From Bufo bufo (taxonomy: Eukaryota > Chordata > Amphibia > Anura > Bufonidae), in NCBI RefSeq assembly GCF_905171765.1, contig NC_053390.1, forward strand, positions 308,702,984 to 308,766,983: a stretch of 64,000 nucleotides of DNA, in the 5' to 3' direction. A program made the position numbers and the translations under genes. Positions within the stretch are counted from its first letter, which is position 1; each line of letters begins with the position of its first letter. A model generated the notes under the pieces. It saw only the letters and a list, made by a program, of their open reading frames with translations, did no database searches and was not told where the DNA came from. This document shows positions 25,732 to 36,803 of the stretch, one piece after another.

Positions 25732-27530
25732 TTAAGGACCAGGCCAAATTTTGAAAATCTGACATGTTACTTTATGTGGTAATAACTTTGTGGGATGCTT
25801 TTACTTATCCTATCCAAAATGTACAGCAAATTTGGAAAAATTCTAAATTTCTATTTCTCTGCTTTTAAGACAGATAGTGATACCTTTACATTACCCATAT
25901 GTCTATTTTATGTTGGCATCACTTTGTAAATGTAATTTTTTTTATTTATTGTTAAATAAATTACAAGTTTAGATGCAATGTTTAAAATTTTTAAGAACAT
26001 TTCCAAAATCCACTTTTTAATAGACCAATTCAGTTATGAAGTCACTTTGTGGGGTTTACATAATATAAACCACCCATAAATTACTCCATTTTAGAAACTA
26101 CACCCCTCAAGTTATTCAAATATGATTTTACAAACTTTGCTATTATAGGAAAATAGAGGAGATCTTTTTGCAGATTTTTCATTTTAATCAATTCTCCTGT
26201 AAGGCAGCAAGGGTTAACAGCAAAATCAAACTCAATATTTTTTTACCCCAATTCTGCAGTTTACAGAAAAACCCCATATGTGGGCATAAACTGCTGTATG
26301 GGCACACGGCAGGTTGCAGAAGGGAAGGAGCAACATATGGATTTTGGAGGGCACATTTCACTGGGATAATTTTAAGTTGCATTTGAAACTCCCCAAAAGT
26401 GACCCCATTTTGGAAACTATGGGATAAAGGTCACAGTTTTATTGGTACTATTTTGGGGTACATATAATTTTTGGTCGCTCAATATTACGCTTTTATAAGG
26501 CAAGGTAACCAAAAAATTGCACCATTTTTATTTTTTGTTTTTTACAGGTTCACATGACAGGATAGATCATGTGTTACTTTTATAGAACAGGTTGTTACGG
26601 ATGTGACAATACCAAATATGCCTATTTTTTTGTTTCAGTTTTACATGATAAAGCATTTTTAAAAAAAAAAAAATTATTTTCCTGCCATTCATCTTGAGTA
26701 GGTTTTTTTTTTGCAGAAAGAGTTGACGTTTCTATTGGTACCATTTTTGGGCACATATGATTTTTTGATCGTTCAAAATGATACTTTTTTGGGCAAGGTA
26801 ACAAAAAAATTGTTGTTTTTTTTTATTTTATTTTTTATGGTGTTCATCTGAGGGAGTAGACCATGTCATATTTTTATAGAGATAGTCGTTACAGACACCG
26901 CAATACCTAATATGTCAATTTTTTTATTTATTTATTTCAGTTTTACACAATAAAAAGCATTTTTGAAAATAAATCATATTTTTGTGTCTCCATTTTCAGA
27001 AAGCCATATATTTTTCTGCCAATCATCTTTTGTAAGGGCTCGTTCTTTGCGGGAAGAGTTGATGTTTTTATTGGTACCAATTTTGGGTACATAAGATTTT
27101 TTCATTGTTTAATGTTATACATTTTTGGGGCAAGGCACAGTTTTTATTTTATTTTATTTACGGCATTCACCTGAGGGGGTAGGTCATGTGATATTTTTAT
27201 AGAACCGCTCGTTATAGGGACGAGGATATCTAATATGTCTATTTTTAATAAATTGTTATTTTTTTATTCAAAATCACTTGATGACGGGAAAGGGGCACTT
27301 TGTTTTTGTTTTTTACTGTAAACTTTTTTACTGGGTCTCATACATGGCAGACCCCAAGGCCTTAGCGAGGTCTCGGGTTGCCATGGCAGCCATCTGTCCC
27401 CGGTCACTGCAAAGACCCCTCCTTCTGCGATCCTTTTATATGCAGCGGTCAACATTTATAGCGGCATATATGGGCTTAATCCGCCAGCATCAGTGTTTAC
27501 AGCGTTGTCGGCGGATACAGCCCGGCCCCT

Positions 27531-27968
27531 ACATTGATAGATCATCAATATCAGATCAGTGGGGGTTCAACACCCTGCACCACCACCGTCAGCTGGTTGA
27601 AGAGAAGGCCGAGCTCCATGCGAGCGCAGCCTTCCCTTTACTGCTTACTGTCAACATCACAGTGGTGAGCAGGTGTAATTACAAGCCATCCCATTCACTT
27701 TAATGGGATGGCTCGTTCCTATACAAGAGTATAGGAACGAGCCGCCCCATAGAACTGAATGGCACGGCTTGTAATTACACCTGCTCACCGCTGTTATGTC
27801 GATTATGAGCAAGTAAACAAATAAGGGAACACTGCGTTCGCAAGAGCATGGCATTCTCTTCAACAAGCTGATTGGCGGGGTGCCGGGTGTCAGTCCCCCA
27901 TCGATCTGATATTGATGATGACCTATCCTGAGAATAGGTCATCAATATTAAAATCCCAGAAAACTCCT
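27531..27968. mobile_element. TTAA-type MITE with long inverted arms, left end truncated
   Basis: The right end is CAGAAAACTCCT followed by TTAA (27969-27972). The arms around AGGTGTAATTACAAGCC (27670 region) and its complement (27765-27785) form a palindrome. It belongs to the ATATTGATGACCTATCC family. Confidence 0.55.
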
Positions 27969-28271
27969 TTAAGTTACTTTGTTCTTTTAATAATAAAAAT
28001 GAATCCTCTAGTTCTGTACACAATCATGTCAAATATGTGTACATTGTGAAACTGACATCACTGTAGTGCAGCAAATAAAAATCCTATTTTATTCTTAAGT
28101 GCATATCCTTTCATTGGCTTTGAATGCTGTCTCTGTACATGGATGATAATTTTATTTTATTAGTAAAGGCGCAAAGGTATATAGGGTCTAGGTAGATGAA
28201 AACTGTTGGCCGGGGTAATTATTCTATGTTTCAGAAACGTACAATCTACCTGACAGGAACATACAGTGGTT

Positions 28272-28640
28272 TTTTTTTTGTTCAATAGTTTTTATTGAGT
28301 GTTTCAAAGTACAATACACATAAAGCCTCGGGCATTCCCGATTGGCAAACAATAAAAGTATCAATACACATACACCAAACGAACAATGCCTGTTATCAGC
28401 GAAAGAATTATTGACTTGGAATAGTTGGCTACCTAAGTCTGAGAATTCACACCAATGGCTAAGTTACCTGAAGGTTCTATAGAGTCCCCCCCCATCCAGC
28501 GACCTTGCCAGGCTCCACAGATTTTCTAATGCCTTTTTCTATCCCGTCTCCGGCCCACCTAAAACTGGGTGCTGTACGTAGAGTCTGACCATGGTTTCCA
28601 GTTTTGAAGGAATTTGTCATACCCACCTCCTCCCATAAGG
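28272..28640 (-). mobile_element. 3' end of a LINE (L1/Tx1-like), minus strand
   Basis: On the minus strand the segment ends in ...CAATAAAAACTATTGAAC followed by an A-run, the form of a retrotransposed poly-A LINE 3' end. No open reading frame remains. The family assignment is an inference from the tail. Confidence 0.4.
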
Positions 28641-29376
28641 AACATACGGTGTTAATGCCTAAGCATCAGTGTTCGTGTCAGGCAGAATTAAAAAAATTGC
28701 TGTATGTGGGTTTGGAGAGGTATGAACAATTTTGTGAGGAGGGGGGGGGGGCTTTTTTTATTTTATCATGTTTTTTCACTTTTTTTAATATGCTATTATA
28801 TATTTATTTATGGATTAGCAAGGAACACATTATCTATGTGTTCTGTATTGTTCCCATAGACAGATCACTGATGACAGCGATCTACCAGTGATCTGTGTAC
28901 AGAGACATGCAGAGAGGACACAGATCTCATCTTTCCTGCATGTCCCCAAGACCTTTCAGCCAATGGAATCCCTGTGACATCATTATCAGTCACAAAGTTC
29001 CCTAGAAATGCCCTGAATGCAGAAGCAGCACTTCTGCATTGAGGAACATCACCCTCAACATGAGTTCTATGTTCAGGGTTGTAGGGAAGTAATGATTACT
29101 TCAGTTCCCTGTCCCTGTTCTCAGTCAGTGTAATAGCCCAATCCTCCAGATGGCACTGTGTGGAGTGCAACCAGAGGCAACACATAAATTAATGGGGTTC
29201 TGGCACAGGAACCATGCCATTAGCACAGGCATCCTGCAAAGAAGCAACAGAGCAAACAGTTTCCCTGCTTTTTTACCCACAGTGCTGGTCCCCAACGTTT
29301 TCTAGTCCAAAAGCCACTTTCAAGTATGAAAAATAGTGTTGAGTGTTAAGTGAATATTAAAAGGAAAAAGCCTACT

Positions 29377-29692
29377 AAAGGGGTTTCTGGGATTTTCATA
29401 TTGATGGCCTATCTTCAGGGTAGACCATCAACATGTGATTGGTGGGCGTCCAACTCTTCCTAGGCCATATAACGTCAAGTTCATTGGTCACATGACCTAG
29501 GCGCAGCTCAGTCCCATTTAAGTGAATAGAGCAGAGCTATCCAGTGGACAGTTCTCTGCTTGATAAGCTGTGAGGAGGCTTTGGCACTCACCAGGGCTTC
29601 ATTGTCATAGCTTCCTCAAGTAGCTCGTTGGTGGGGGTGCCAGGGGTTGGACACCTGCCAATTACATACTGATGACCTATCCTAAGGAAAAT
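29377..29692. mobile_element. MITE, ATATTGATGACCTATCC family
   Basis: The left end AAAGGGGTTTCTGGGATTTT and the right TACTGATGACCTATCCT are inverted relatives of the family ends at 27531 and 34978. It lies about 450 bases before cebpe exon 2. Confidence 0.5.
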
Positions 29693-30140
29693 ATGACTGA
29701 GTCATATGGTCTCATAGCAGGTTCTAGTAATATAATAAAATCCCTGGTGTCTCTAGTGCACAAGTATCTGCAGGTGCCAACAGTTAGGGAGCCAACAGCA
29801 GGGTGATCAAGAGCCACAGTAGCTCTCAAGTCTCTAACTGGGGAATACTTACCTAAAGTATGAAACAAAAAGATTTTGTCTAGTAACAAGTCTGCATGAT
29901 TTCATTATCTGAATGAATGCATTTGGTGCCACTGGAATGATCAGCATTCCAGTCATATCACTTGCATTGTACTAAGTGGAGATAACCAACAGTACAGGTT
30001 CCCAATAACAACCATATACAGAGGAATATAAATTAGACACATGGATTATCTAGATAAAACCTTGATATTCACCAGAATAATAGAACGATCGGCATCTATA
30101 CATTTATTTCTCTCTCTAACCTTTCTAACTGCATTTCCAG

Positions 30141-30455
30141 GGTTCTCTCTCTGGGATGATGTCTGCCCCTCCATTGAAAGAACAAAGCCATAAGGGCAAG
30201 AAGTCACTGAGTAAAGACAGCCTTGAGTATCGCATGCGTCGTGAAAGAAATAATATTGCTGTTCGCAAAAGCCGTGATAAAGCCAAACGGAGGAACATGG
30301 AAACTCAACAGCGGGCTCTAGAATTCATGGCAGAGAATGAGAAGCTACGTAGCCGTATCCAACAGCTGACTCAAGAGCTTGATGCTTTGAGAGGGATTTT
30401 CAGACAAATCCCAGAAGCTGCTGCTTTGGCCAAGTCATCTGGAGCATGCAGCTGA
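30141..30455 (+). CDS. cebpe: CCAAT/enhancer-binding protein epsilon, coding exon 2 (bZIP domain)
   Basis: This exon encodes residues 150-253 and the stop codon. It follows a long pyrimidine tract ending in ATTTCCAG, in phase 0 with exon 1, giving a predicted protein of 253 residues, somewhat shorter than the human protein of about 281. The basic region lies near residues 178-200 ([19 protein letters not shown]) and contacts the CCAAT-box-like DNA site. The leucine zipper follows with heptad leucines at 218, 225 and 232 for dimerisation with other C/EBPs. The linker between the activation region and bZIP is short and differs from mammals. Two in-frame Met codons, residues 155-156, lie just inside the exon, so a bZIP-only product starting here is possible; mammals make short epsilon isoforms, but nothing here proves it. 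Confidence 0.9.
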   Translation, partial: GSLSGMMSAPPLKEQSHKGKKSLSKDSLEYRMRRERNNIAVRKSRDKAKRRNMETQQRALEFMAENEKLRSRIQQLTQELDALRGIFRQIPEAAALAKSSGACS

Positions 30456-31268
30456 AAATGTACAGTATAAGAGAAGATTGTCCTACAGGAATGGCTCAGA
30501 TTATACTTCACTCAAAGATTTATGCATGTGCAAGTGTTAGCCTGGGACTCATGCCATATGACTAGCAACCTTCATGACTTTTGGGGTCTCTAGGTGCCAC
30601 CATACTTAATTCCCAAGTACATAGTCTATAGATTCCTCTCTTGCAGTCAATTGTACATATATCTGACAAACAAAGGATTAGAGGCCAAGAAATATGGAGA
30701 ATTGTCTGATGTGATGTCTATAAATAAAAGTAAACCCATATATATATATATATATATATATAGAAAGATGCGTCTAAATATACAAAAGGAAGCAAACACA
30801 AGAAGAAGTGAAACACATTAATGACTTTCTGTGTCTATGCTTCTCTCTCTCTACACTTACGTACATCTTTGCTGGTCCTTAGTATACCTTGCTCTTCCCT
30901 GAGGTATATCGTCCATGCTTTATCTCATTATACCTGCATCCACCTTATTGTTATCCCACCTTCTGACTCTGCTTGATCCATCTATTTCCCCCCTGTCATC
31001 TTCTCTCTCTCTTTCTCTCTTCATGACCTCTCCCCATCATCTACTTTTCTCTGAAAGTCTGAGGGAAATCTTCCTATTACAACATATTGTTTGCACAAAG
31101 TTGGTGACCACAAAGTTAGTTCATCATCCTGTTGGAGGGAGTAGTGGGGGAAATATTATTACGGTGGAGAGAGGCAGAAGATACAGCGGGTGGGAGAATA
31201 TGACTCAGAATGTGATAGTCTACATCTATCTTCATATGCAATATTGTCATTCTGTGTGCAAACTTGTT
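30456..31268 (+). other. cebpe 3' UTR and downstream sequence
   Basis: The stretch begins directly after the cebpe stop codon. It contains an AATAAA signal at 30723-30728, a short (TA)n run near 30740-30762 and CT-rich sequence near 30840-31025. The open frame at 30915-31316 has no recognisable product and low-complexity Ser/Leu composition, so I do not call it a gene. Confidence 0.5.
30723..30728 (+). promoter_or_regulatory. candidate polyadenylation signal AATAAA of cebpe
   Basis: This canonical hexamer lies 268 bases after the cebpe stop codon and is the first one found downstream. The true cleavage site was not determined, and the real 3' UTR may be longer. Confidence 0.4.
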
Positions 31269-31580
31269 AGGGCTCTTTCACACGAGCGGATGCCATGGGT
31301 GGAATCTGCTGCGTGAAAGAGAGCCAAACCCCGCTCCAGACAGCAGAGACACGGAGCAGTAACATGACTGATAATGCTCCGTGCCTCTCTGTGATCTTTT
31401 TACTACAAAATCACGGTGACAACTTTATCTCACCGTGATTTTGTAGTAAAAAGATCACAGAGAGGCACGGAGCATTATCAATCATGTTACTGCTCCATGT
31501 CTCTGCTGTCTGGAGCGGGGTTTGGCTGTCATTCACGCAGCAGATTCCATACACGGGATCCGCTCGTGTGAAAGAGCCCT
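31269..31580. mobile_element. foldback MITE (312 bp near-perfect palindrome), copy 2
   Basis: AGGGCTCTTTCACACGAGCG at the left end is the exact complement of the right end at 31580. The arms match almost throughout and resemble 18566-18875, with the same GGAGCATTATCA core. It lies downstream of cebpe. Confidence 0.85.
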
Positions 31581-32567
31581 AAATCGGACAACTGTTAATA
31601 AATCATACTCACGGCATTGTCAGGTTTTTTATTACATTAGAATTGAAACAATTCATTGTTTGTCATCAGTAACCTGTTTCAGCTTACTGATGACAAACAT
31701 TGATTTTCCCAAAATAAGATCATAAAGCCCAATTGCATATACCACAAGTTATAAACCATGGCTGTAAACAACCATTTCCATAATGAAAGAATTTTGATAA
31801 ATACAAATTTGAAATAGCAGTATGTTTTGTATCTAAATTTTGATAATTGCAAAGATATATGGCAAATAATTATGTTATTAAAAGAATTATCATTAACATG
31901 AGATATATGCGTTATACCAATGCAGAGTACCAAGGGATCAAGCAAAACTGCAATCAGGGACAGACCAAGTTAAAATTAATGCAATACAATAAACCAGGAT
32001 CATTACCGAGATCAGGCAGAGGTTAGGTCAGGTAGTGAAGGGTCAAATCCAGAAGTCAGGGAGAAGTCAGTACATGGACAGGCAAAAAAGCTAATGACAC
32101 ACCTTTGCAGGACACTAGAGTACTAGAAGTTATTGCTCAGGAACCTTCCCATATGGGAAGGTGCCTTAGGTATCCCAGGGTGTCCAGCATTGGCTCGGGA
32201 AGATTAGGGTGCACACACTGGCCCACTAAGAGCCAGAGAGAGTGCACACACATGCCCTACAGACATAGACAGGAGGCAGGCCTCGGCCTGTGTGGAGTGG
32301 ACGAGCAGTGCTACTTTTGCAGATGGGCCTGCCGGGTAGGAGGAGACAGACATCGGCGGGTTCGAACTGCTGGAGTAATGCCACGGCCGTGTCCACCGCA
32401 GGGAGTGAAGAGGCAAGGGGCACACAATGTTGTTAGAATATATGTATGGAGGTACAGAGCACAATCATTTTCTATATGGTTTATGGGTGTCATAAACGCC
32501 ATATTCTGCATGGGACTCAAGTTTACTAGCCACAGCAACCCCATTTGACATATCTGACCCTATCACA
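31581..32567. other. no recognised gene; possible LTR-like sequence near 31960-32400
   Basis: The stretch 31960-32140, rich in CAGG and AGTCAGG motifs, is of the kind seen in amphibian LTRs but has no definable ends. The open frames here, 32105-32548 and antisense, show no family motif. Confidence 0.3.
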
Positions 32568-32690
32568 GACACTCTCTGTCATCATTCACATTAGTTGTTG
32601 TCCCCAGTAGGGCTCACAATCCAGTCTCCCCATCTCAAATGCAAGGTCGCAAGTACTGCAAGACAACAATGCTAACTACTGAGCCTCCAC
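32568..32690 (-). repeat. tRNA-derived SINE relic
   Basis: On the minus strand a box-A-like GGCTCAGTAGTTAGCA (near 32670-32687) is followed by TTGTCTTGCAGTACTTGC and, after an apparent deletion of the box-B region, by ATTGTGAGCCCTACTGGGGA, the tail of a common amphibian tRNA-derived SINE. Inactive relic. Confidence 0.55.
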
Positions 32691-33229
32691 TGGGAAACGT
32701 GTGGCTGCAACAGCACACAGACGATCATATCATATCATGAAGACATCATTCATAGGAGGAGGTGTTTTCCAGTTGGGAGGACCCGTCAGCACCTGAATAC
32801 AACTCATACTAGAAAGAATTGGAGAAGAAAATAATTTTATATTTTTGCTGTGGTGTGCTGCATTGTTAGTGTTTCATAACTCTTAACTAAGACTGTTATC
32901 TACAGTCCTACTACAGAAAACTATAGAACATTGTGATAAGCTGTGGCAGATACATCTCTGCAATATAAGACAATTGTTATATACAAACGTTAACAAAAAA
33001 GACAACCGAATAAGAAATGATTCTGTTGAATAGACATATAATTGAAACAATATGTAGAGGCTAAAGATGCCAATTTCAACTTTGTAAAATAAACGTGAAC
33101 TATGTGTGTAGAGCAATCATAGTCTGTGGTTTCTTGAGCCCACCAGAGGAAATAAATTTTGAAGGTCCACCTGTCATCTCTAAAGAACATTATATGGCTT
33201 AGATAGCTGGAAGCCAAATACTAGTAAGC
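32691..33229. other. no recognised feature
   Basis: AT-rich sequence with no gene, RNA or clear repeat recognised. Confidence 0.4.
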
Positions 33230-33237
33230 AATAGACC

Positions 33238-33559
33238 CAGTGGCGTAGGTAGAAATGACTGGGCCCCGCAGCAAATTTTTGAATGGGGCTCCATCCCACA
33301 GAACTTTTTTTGCAACCCCTTCCTTTCATGCTGCCCCCATTCCTGTGGCTAGTAAAGATCGCTCTCTCAGACCAGGGCCGGCAGCTGTTCCATCCGTTTT
33401 ATACACTGTCTATACTGTCACTGTATATAATTTCATTGTGTAATACTGTTGAGGGGGCCCTGACCAAATCCTTTAGTCCTCCTCCTCCTGGATGGGCCCC
33501 TTCTGGGTCCGGGCCCCAAAGCTGCAGCTTCCCCTGCTTCCCCTATAGTTACGCCCCTG
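33238..33559. mobile_element. hAT-type MITE (322 bp), 8-bp target duplication AATAGACC
   Basis: The ends CAGTGGCGTAGGTA and TAGTTACGCCCCTG are inverted. AATAGACC flanks it perfectly at 33230-33237 and 33560-33567. It is the same family as 45797-46109, in the opposite orientation. No coding capacity. Confidence 0.9.
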
Positions 33560-33567
33560 AATAGACC

Positions 33568-33975
33568 CTAAAGCAGAGGTCCTCAGGCTCTTATATATTA
33601 CAGATGGTCTGGAGCCAAAGTAATTTTTCAAAGGGAAAAGCCTATTAAAGATACTGTATGACGATGATTTGCTGTGAGTTTTTCTCGACTGGAAACTGGC
33701 AGGCATAAGGTATTGACACAGTTTCAAATTTCTAATAATGGTATTACATCCCAGGTGCTACTAGTACACATAGTACCTGCAGCACCCCCAGGGAGCCATA
33801 TGTTGTCTAGGAGCCATTAGCTGGGAAACACTGCAGTAGAAGCAAGTGACTGGCTCCAAAGTTGGCTCTTTATGTGGAGCTCTGCTGGACCGATTATTGT
33901 GTCAGAGCATGGCCCCAACAGAAGTTCCTCTGATACTGTGGTGGGCCAGTCTCACCTGTGGACCGGTCAAAAATT
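33568..33975. other. no recognised feature
   Basis: No gene or clear repeat was recognised between the hAT MITE and the next MITE. Confidence 0.35.
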
Positions 33976-34313
33976 TGTCTTGGGGTGCATTAACACGACC
34001 GTATGTCTTTTGCAGTCCGCAAAATGTGGATGCACAAAAAATACAGATGACATGCACGTGACACCCAATTTTTTAATTTTTTTTGCGGGATCATTATAAC
34101 AATGCCTATTCTTGTCCGGAAAACAGACAATAATAGGACATGTTCTATCTTGTGTGCGAGACTGTGGAATGGACATATGGATGTGGACAGCACAGTGTCT
34201 TTTTTTTTTTTTTTTGCGGACCCATAGAAATGAATAGGTCTGCATCTGATCTGCCAAAAATGTGGATCGGATATGGACCAATAATACGGTTGTGTGAATG
34301 GGTCCTTATACAA
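33976..34313. mobile_element. GTGTGAATG-ended MITE (AGGGCTC family relative)
   Basis: GGGGTGCATTAACACGACCG at the left and GGTTGTGTGAATGGGTCCTT at the right are inverted ends. The interior has the TTTTTTGCGGACCCATAGAA motif typical of this family. The open frames across it are accidental. Confidence 0.55.
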
Positions 34314-34973
34314 ACAAAAGGTAAAATAAGGATGGGAAAAGAACAGATTTTTGGAAACACAAGCTGGAAGCATGTTTAAGACACATGAAGAGAAAACGAC
34401 TGTGGTGTAAGTGTGGTGTATGTTGCACCATATCTTCTTTAGTATTGAAATGTAAATGTATATTCTAGTTATATAGGTGCTTTGTGGCATGCGACAAAAT
34501 CTGCGACTTTTCCCCACCCACGCCACTTCCAACAGGTCAAAAAAAGGGGGCATGGCGTGGGGGAAGCAGGCAGGCAGGCAGGCCTGTCTCATAGAAAATA
34601 GCTTAAATCTATGCCAGCAAGGAAAGCGGGTCCACAAGCAGGTTACTACAGAACTTGGCTTCCACAGGAGTATCAGGAGTCATATCCAGAATAGCGGCTG
34701 GTTGGAGTGTATAAAGAGATGGAGCTTATGAGAAGAGAATAGGCATGAAAAGGCTATGTATTAAAGTAATAACCATAGTGAGGGCATACTTTTTGTGTTT
34801 ATTTTTCTTCTTTAGTCTGTTTATTAATATTGTTTATATTATTTTGACAAAATTTAATCAAATATCTGGGGGGAAAAAAATGATTGATACGTTGTCCGAG
34901 TGTGTCCAAGATGACAAACTCGATCCACTGTGTGTGAGCTGAACATTTTTCAGAACCCATTACATCTCTTAGT
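34314..34973. other. no recognised feature
   Basis: Contains a short (GGCA)n run near 34567-34583. No gene was recognised. Confidence 0.35.
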
Positions 34974-34977
34974 TTAA

Positions 34978-35283
34978 AGGGACAAGGGATAACTATTAGA
35001 TCAGTGGGGGTCCTACCACTGGGACCCCCACCAATCACGAGAACAGAGACCTTATACCCTAGGGACCCCCAAAATGAACAGAGCAGCAGGTAGGGCATGC
35101 ATACTGCTGCAACATTCATCTCTATGGGAGCACTTGGCTGTCTATGGAACTACGTTAGAGATTAATGAAGCGGCTGTGCGCATGCCCAATCTGCTGGTTT
35201 GCTCATTTCCATGGGATAACTGGTCTAATAGTTAGCCCGTCTAATGTGAATAGGGAATAACTTGTAATAACAGAAATACCCCT
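34978..35283. mobile_element. TTAA-type MITE
   Basis: TTAA at 34974-34977 and 35284-35287 flank it. The left end reads AGGGACAAGGGATAACTATTA and the right CAGAAATACCCCT; inner segments ATAACTATTAGA and TCTAATAGTTA are inverted. Related to the ATATTGATGACCTATCC family. Confidence 0.55.
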
Positions 35284-35287
35284 TTAA

Positions 35288-35547
35288 AGGGGTTATCCAA
35301 CCCCTGAAATACCCCCCATATGCCCGGGTCCCTCACACACAATGTACTTACCTGGCTCCCCGGCACCTGCGTCGCTTCTGGAGCCTGCATGGCAGCCATT
35401 TCATCTCCCTGTCACGCTGATAAAAAAAAAACATCCGGAGTCAGGGGGGCAGCCAACGGCAGGCGGTGACAGAGACGAGCCCCCCTAGCATCGTGGGTGA
35501 AGCTAGGGAGGCTCGTCCCCATCACTGCCTGCCATTGGCTGCCCCCT
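35288..35547. mobile_element. TTAA-type MITE, probably truncated at right
   Basis: It starts AGGGGTTATCC after TTAA (35284-35287) shared with its neighbour and stops before TTAA at 35548-35551 without the matching inverted end. CGAGCCCCCCTAGC and GCTAGGGAGGCTCG form a central hairpin near 35475-35518. Confidence 0.5.
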
Positions 35548-35551
35548 TTAA

Positions 35552-36294
35552 ATATATCAACACATACAAGCTCATGACATATTTCTCTATAAAAACACTA
35601 TTCATTGCTTTCATATCCATTTATCATGACACATTTTGAATTCCAACATTTAGTTTACCTTCAATCCTTCACAAACATAGAAATGTATTAACATGAGTGC
35701 TGGGGTACGATTAATAAGGTACATCAGAAAACTAAACACTGTGTGGCAGATTTATGAAACTGCCTAAATGAAAAACTATCTTTGTTGCCCGTAGCAGCCA
35801 ATCACAGCACAACTTTCATTTTTCAAAATCAAACTACAAAATGAAAGCTGTGTTGTGTTGGTTGTTACCAGTTGTTATGGCAGCACCACATGCAATAATC
35901 GGATTTCTACGAGAAGCTCAATATTCTAAGAGGCAAAGATAGAATGCAATCACTCCCAATAAAATGTAGACAAAAATACACAACTTCATCAGCATCAAGT
36001 AACAGGACAAGCTAAAAGCAATTAAAATAAAACATAAAGCACATTCTCCATCTAGAGAAGTCCGTAATAACCCCCCAACCCCAAAACAATGTATAGTGAG
36101 ACTCCAACTACATAAATAAGCAAACCCAATTGTGGAATGTACCAGAAATACAGATGGAATAAAGGAACACTAAAAAAGAAATAACTACAAAAATATAAAC
36201 TAATGTTGACCAAAGATCACTAATCACTAATGTGTTACTGGTACCCAAGGGCAACCCAGAAAGGGTTGTGATAGAGTCCCATGAGTATCTTCAC
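35552..36294. other. no gene; MITE fragment near 35745-35880
   Basis: The 35745-35880 segment contains inverted AATGAAAGCTGTG / CACAACTTTCATT motifs. The rest, AT-rich, shows nothing I recognise. Confidence 0.35.
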
Positions 36295-36298
36295 TTAA

Positions 36299-36803
36299 AG
36301 GGGTTGTCCGGGATTGAGGACTTTGTTCTATTAGTACAAAACAGACATACACATAACATACATCCATGTCCCACCTTTTCCACATGTTTCTGAAGCCCCG
36401 TTTTCTTATAGGAAATTCTTCACCAGAAGTGTTGTTTTCTTAGATTTGGTGACGTATCAGGTCCGTTGCAGGAGCGCTGAAGCGTCTTCTTCCGGCTGCT
36501 CAGGGAGCCGGTGACGTCACCAGCACTGATGGGCGGGCTTTAGCGCTGTTCTAGCCAGTAAAACGGCTAAGGCAGCACTTAAGCCCGCCCATCAGAGCCG
36601 GTGACATCACCGAACACACTGCCGGGCGGAAGCCTTCTCCCGGCAGTGTGTTACTGTAAACAAAAGAACCTTTGCCCTGCGCGATTTAGCGCAGCGCAAA
36701 GGAGAGCACAGGAGCATGAACTGCTCCGATGCTCAAGTCAGGGGGGTTGTCTGGGTGAAAATAGAGTTTTTTCTGGGTTCAGCTCTGAACCCCGACAATC
36801 CCT
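36299..36803. mobile_element. TTAA-type MITE, AGGGGTTGTC family, copy 2
   Basis: TTAA lies at 36295-36298 and 36804-36807. The ends AGGGGTTGTCCGG and GACAATCCCT are inverted. The right two thirds resemble 17197-17673, including the GATGGGCGGGCTTTAGCGCT hairpin; the left third differs. Confidence 0.8.

Larger units (their letters stand above)
21743..27480. repeat. outermost TTAA-family repeat of a three-level nest
   Basis: The outer repeat begins GACCGAGCCATTTTTCACC (21743) and resumes after the insertion as GGACCAGGCCAAATTTTG (25736), running to about 27480. It shares GGACCAGGCC and TTTGTGGGGTTTACATAAT-type motifs with the copy at 678-3043. The right boundary is uncertain. Non-coding. Confidence 0.5.
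15245..30140 (+). other. cebpe intron (14.9 kb, transposon-filled)
   Basis: The GT donor is at 15245 and the AG acceptor at 30139-30140, with a pyrimidine-rich tract before it. Joining the exons keeps the reading frame at phase 0. The intron contains MITEs at 16347, 17197, 18566, 18880, 21031, 27531 and 29377, a solo LTR at 19184-20214, a hAT MITE at 21185, three nested TTAA elements at 21767-25731 and nearby, and a LINE 3' fragment near 28272. The stretches 15245-16346, 16754-17192, 17680-18560, 20220-21029, 28640-29376 and 29700-30140 show no gene or feature I can name. Confidence 0.8.

Noticed and set aside
30915..31316. 133-residue frame downstream of cebpe
   Set aside because: Low-complexity Ser/Leu sequence in the 3' region that runs into a foldback MITE.
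34477..34731. Plus-strand frame near a GGCA repeat
   Set aside because: No domain, no splice context and repetitive composition.
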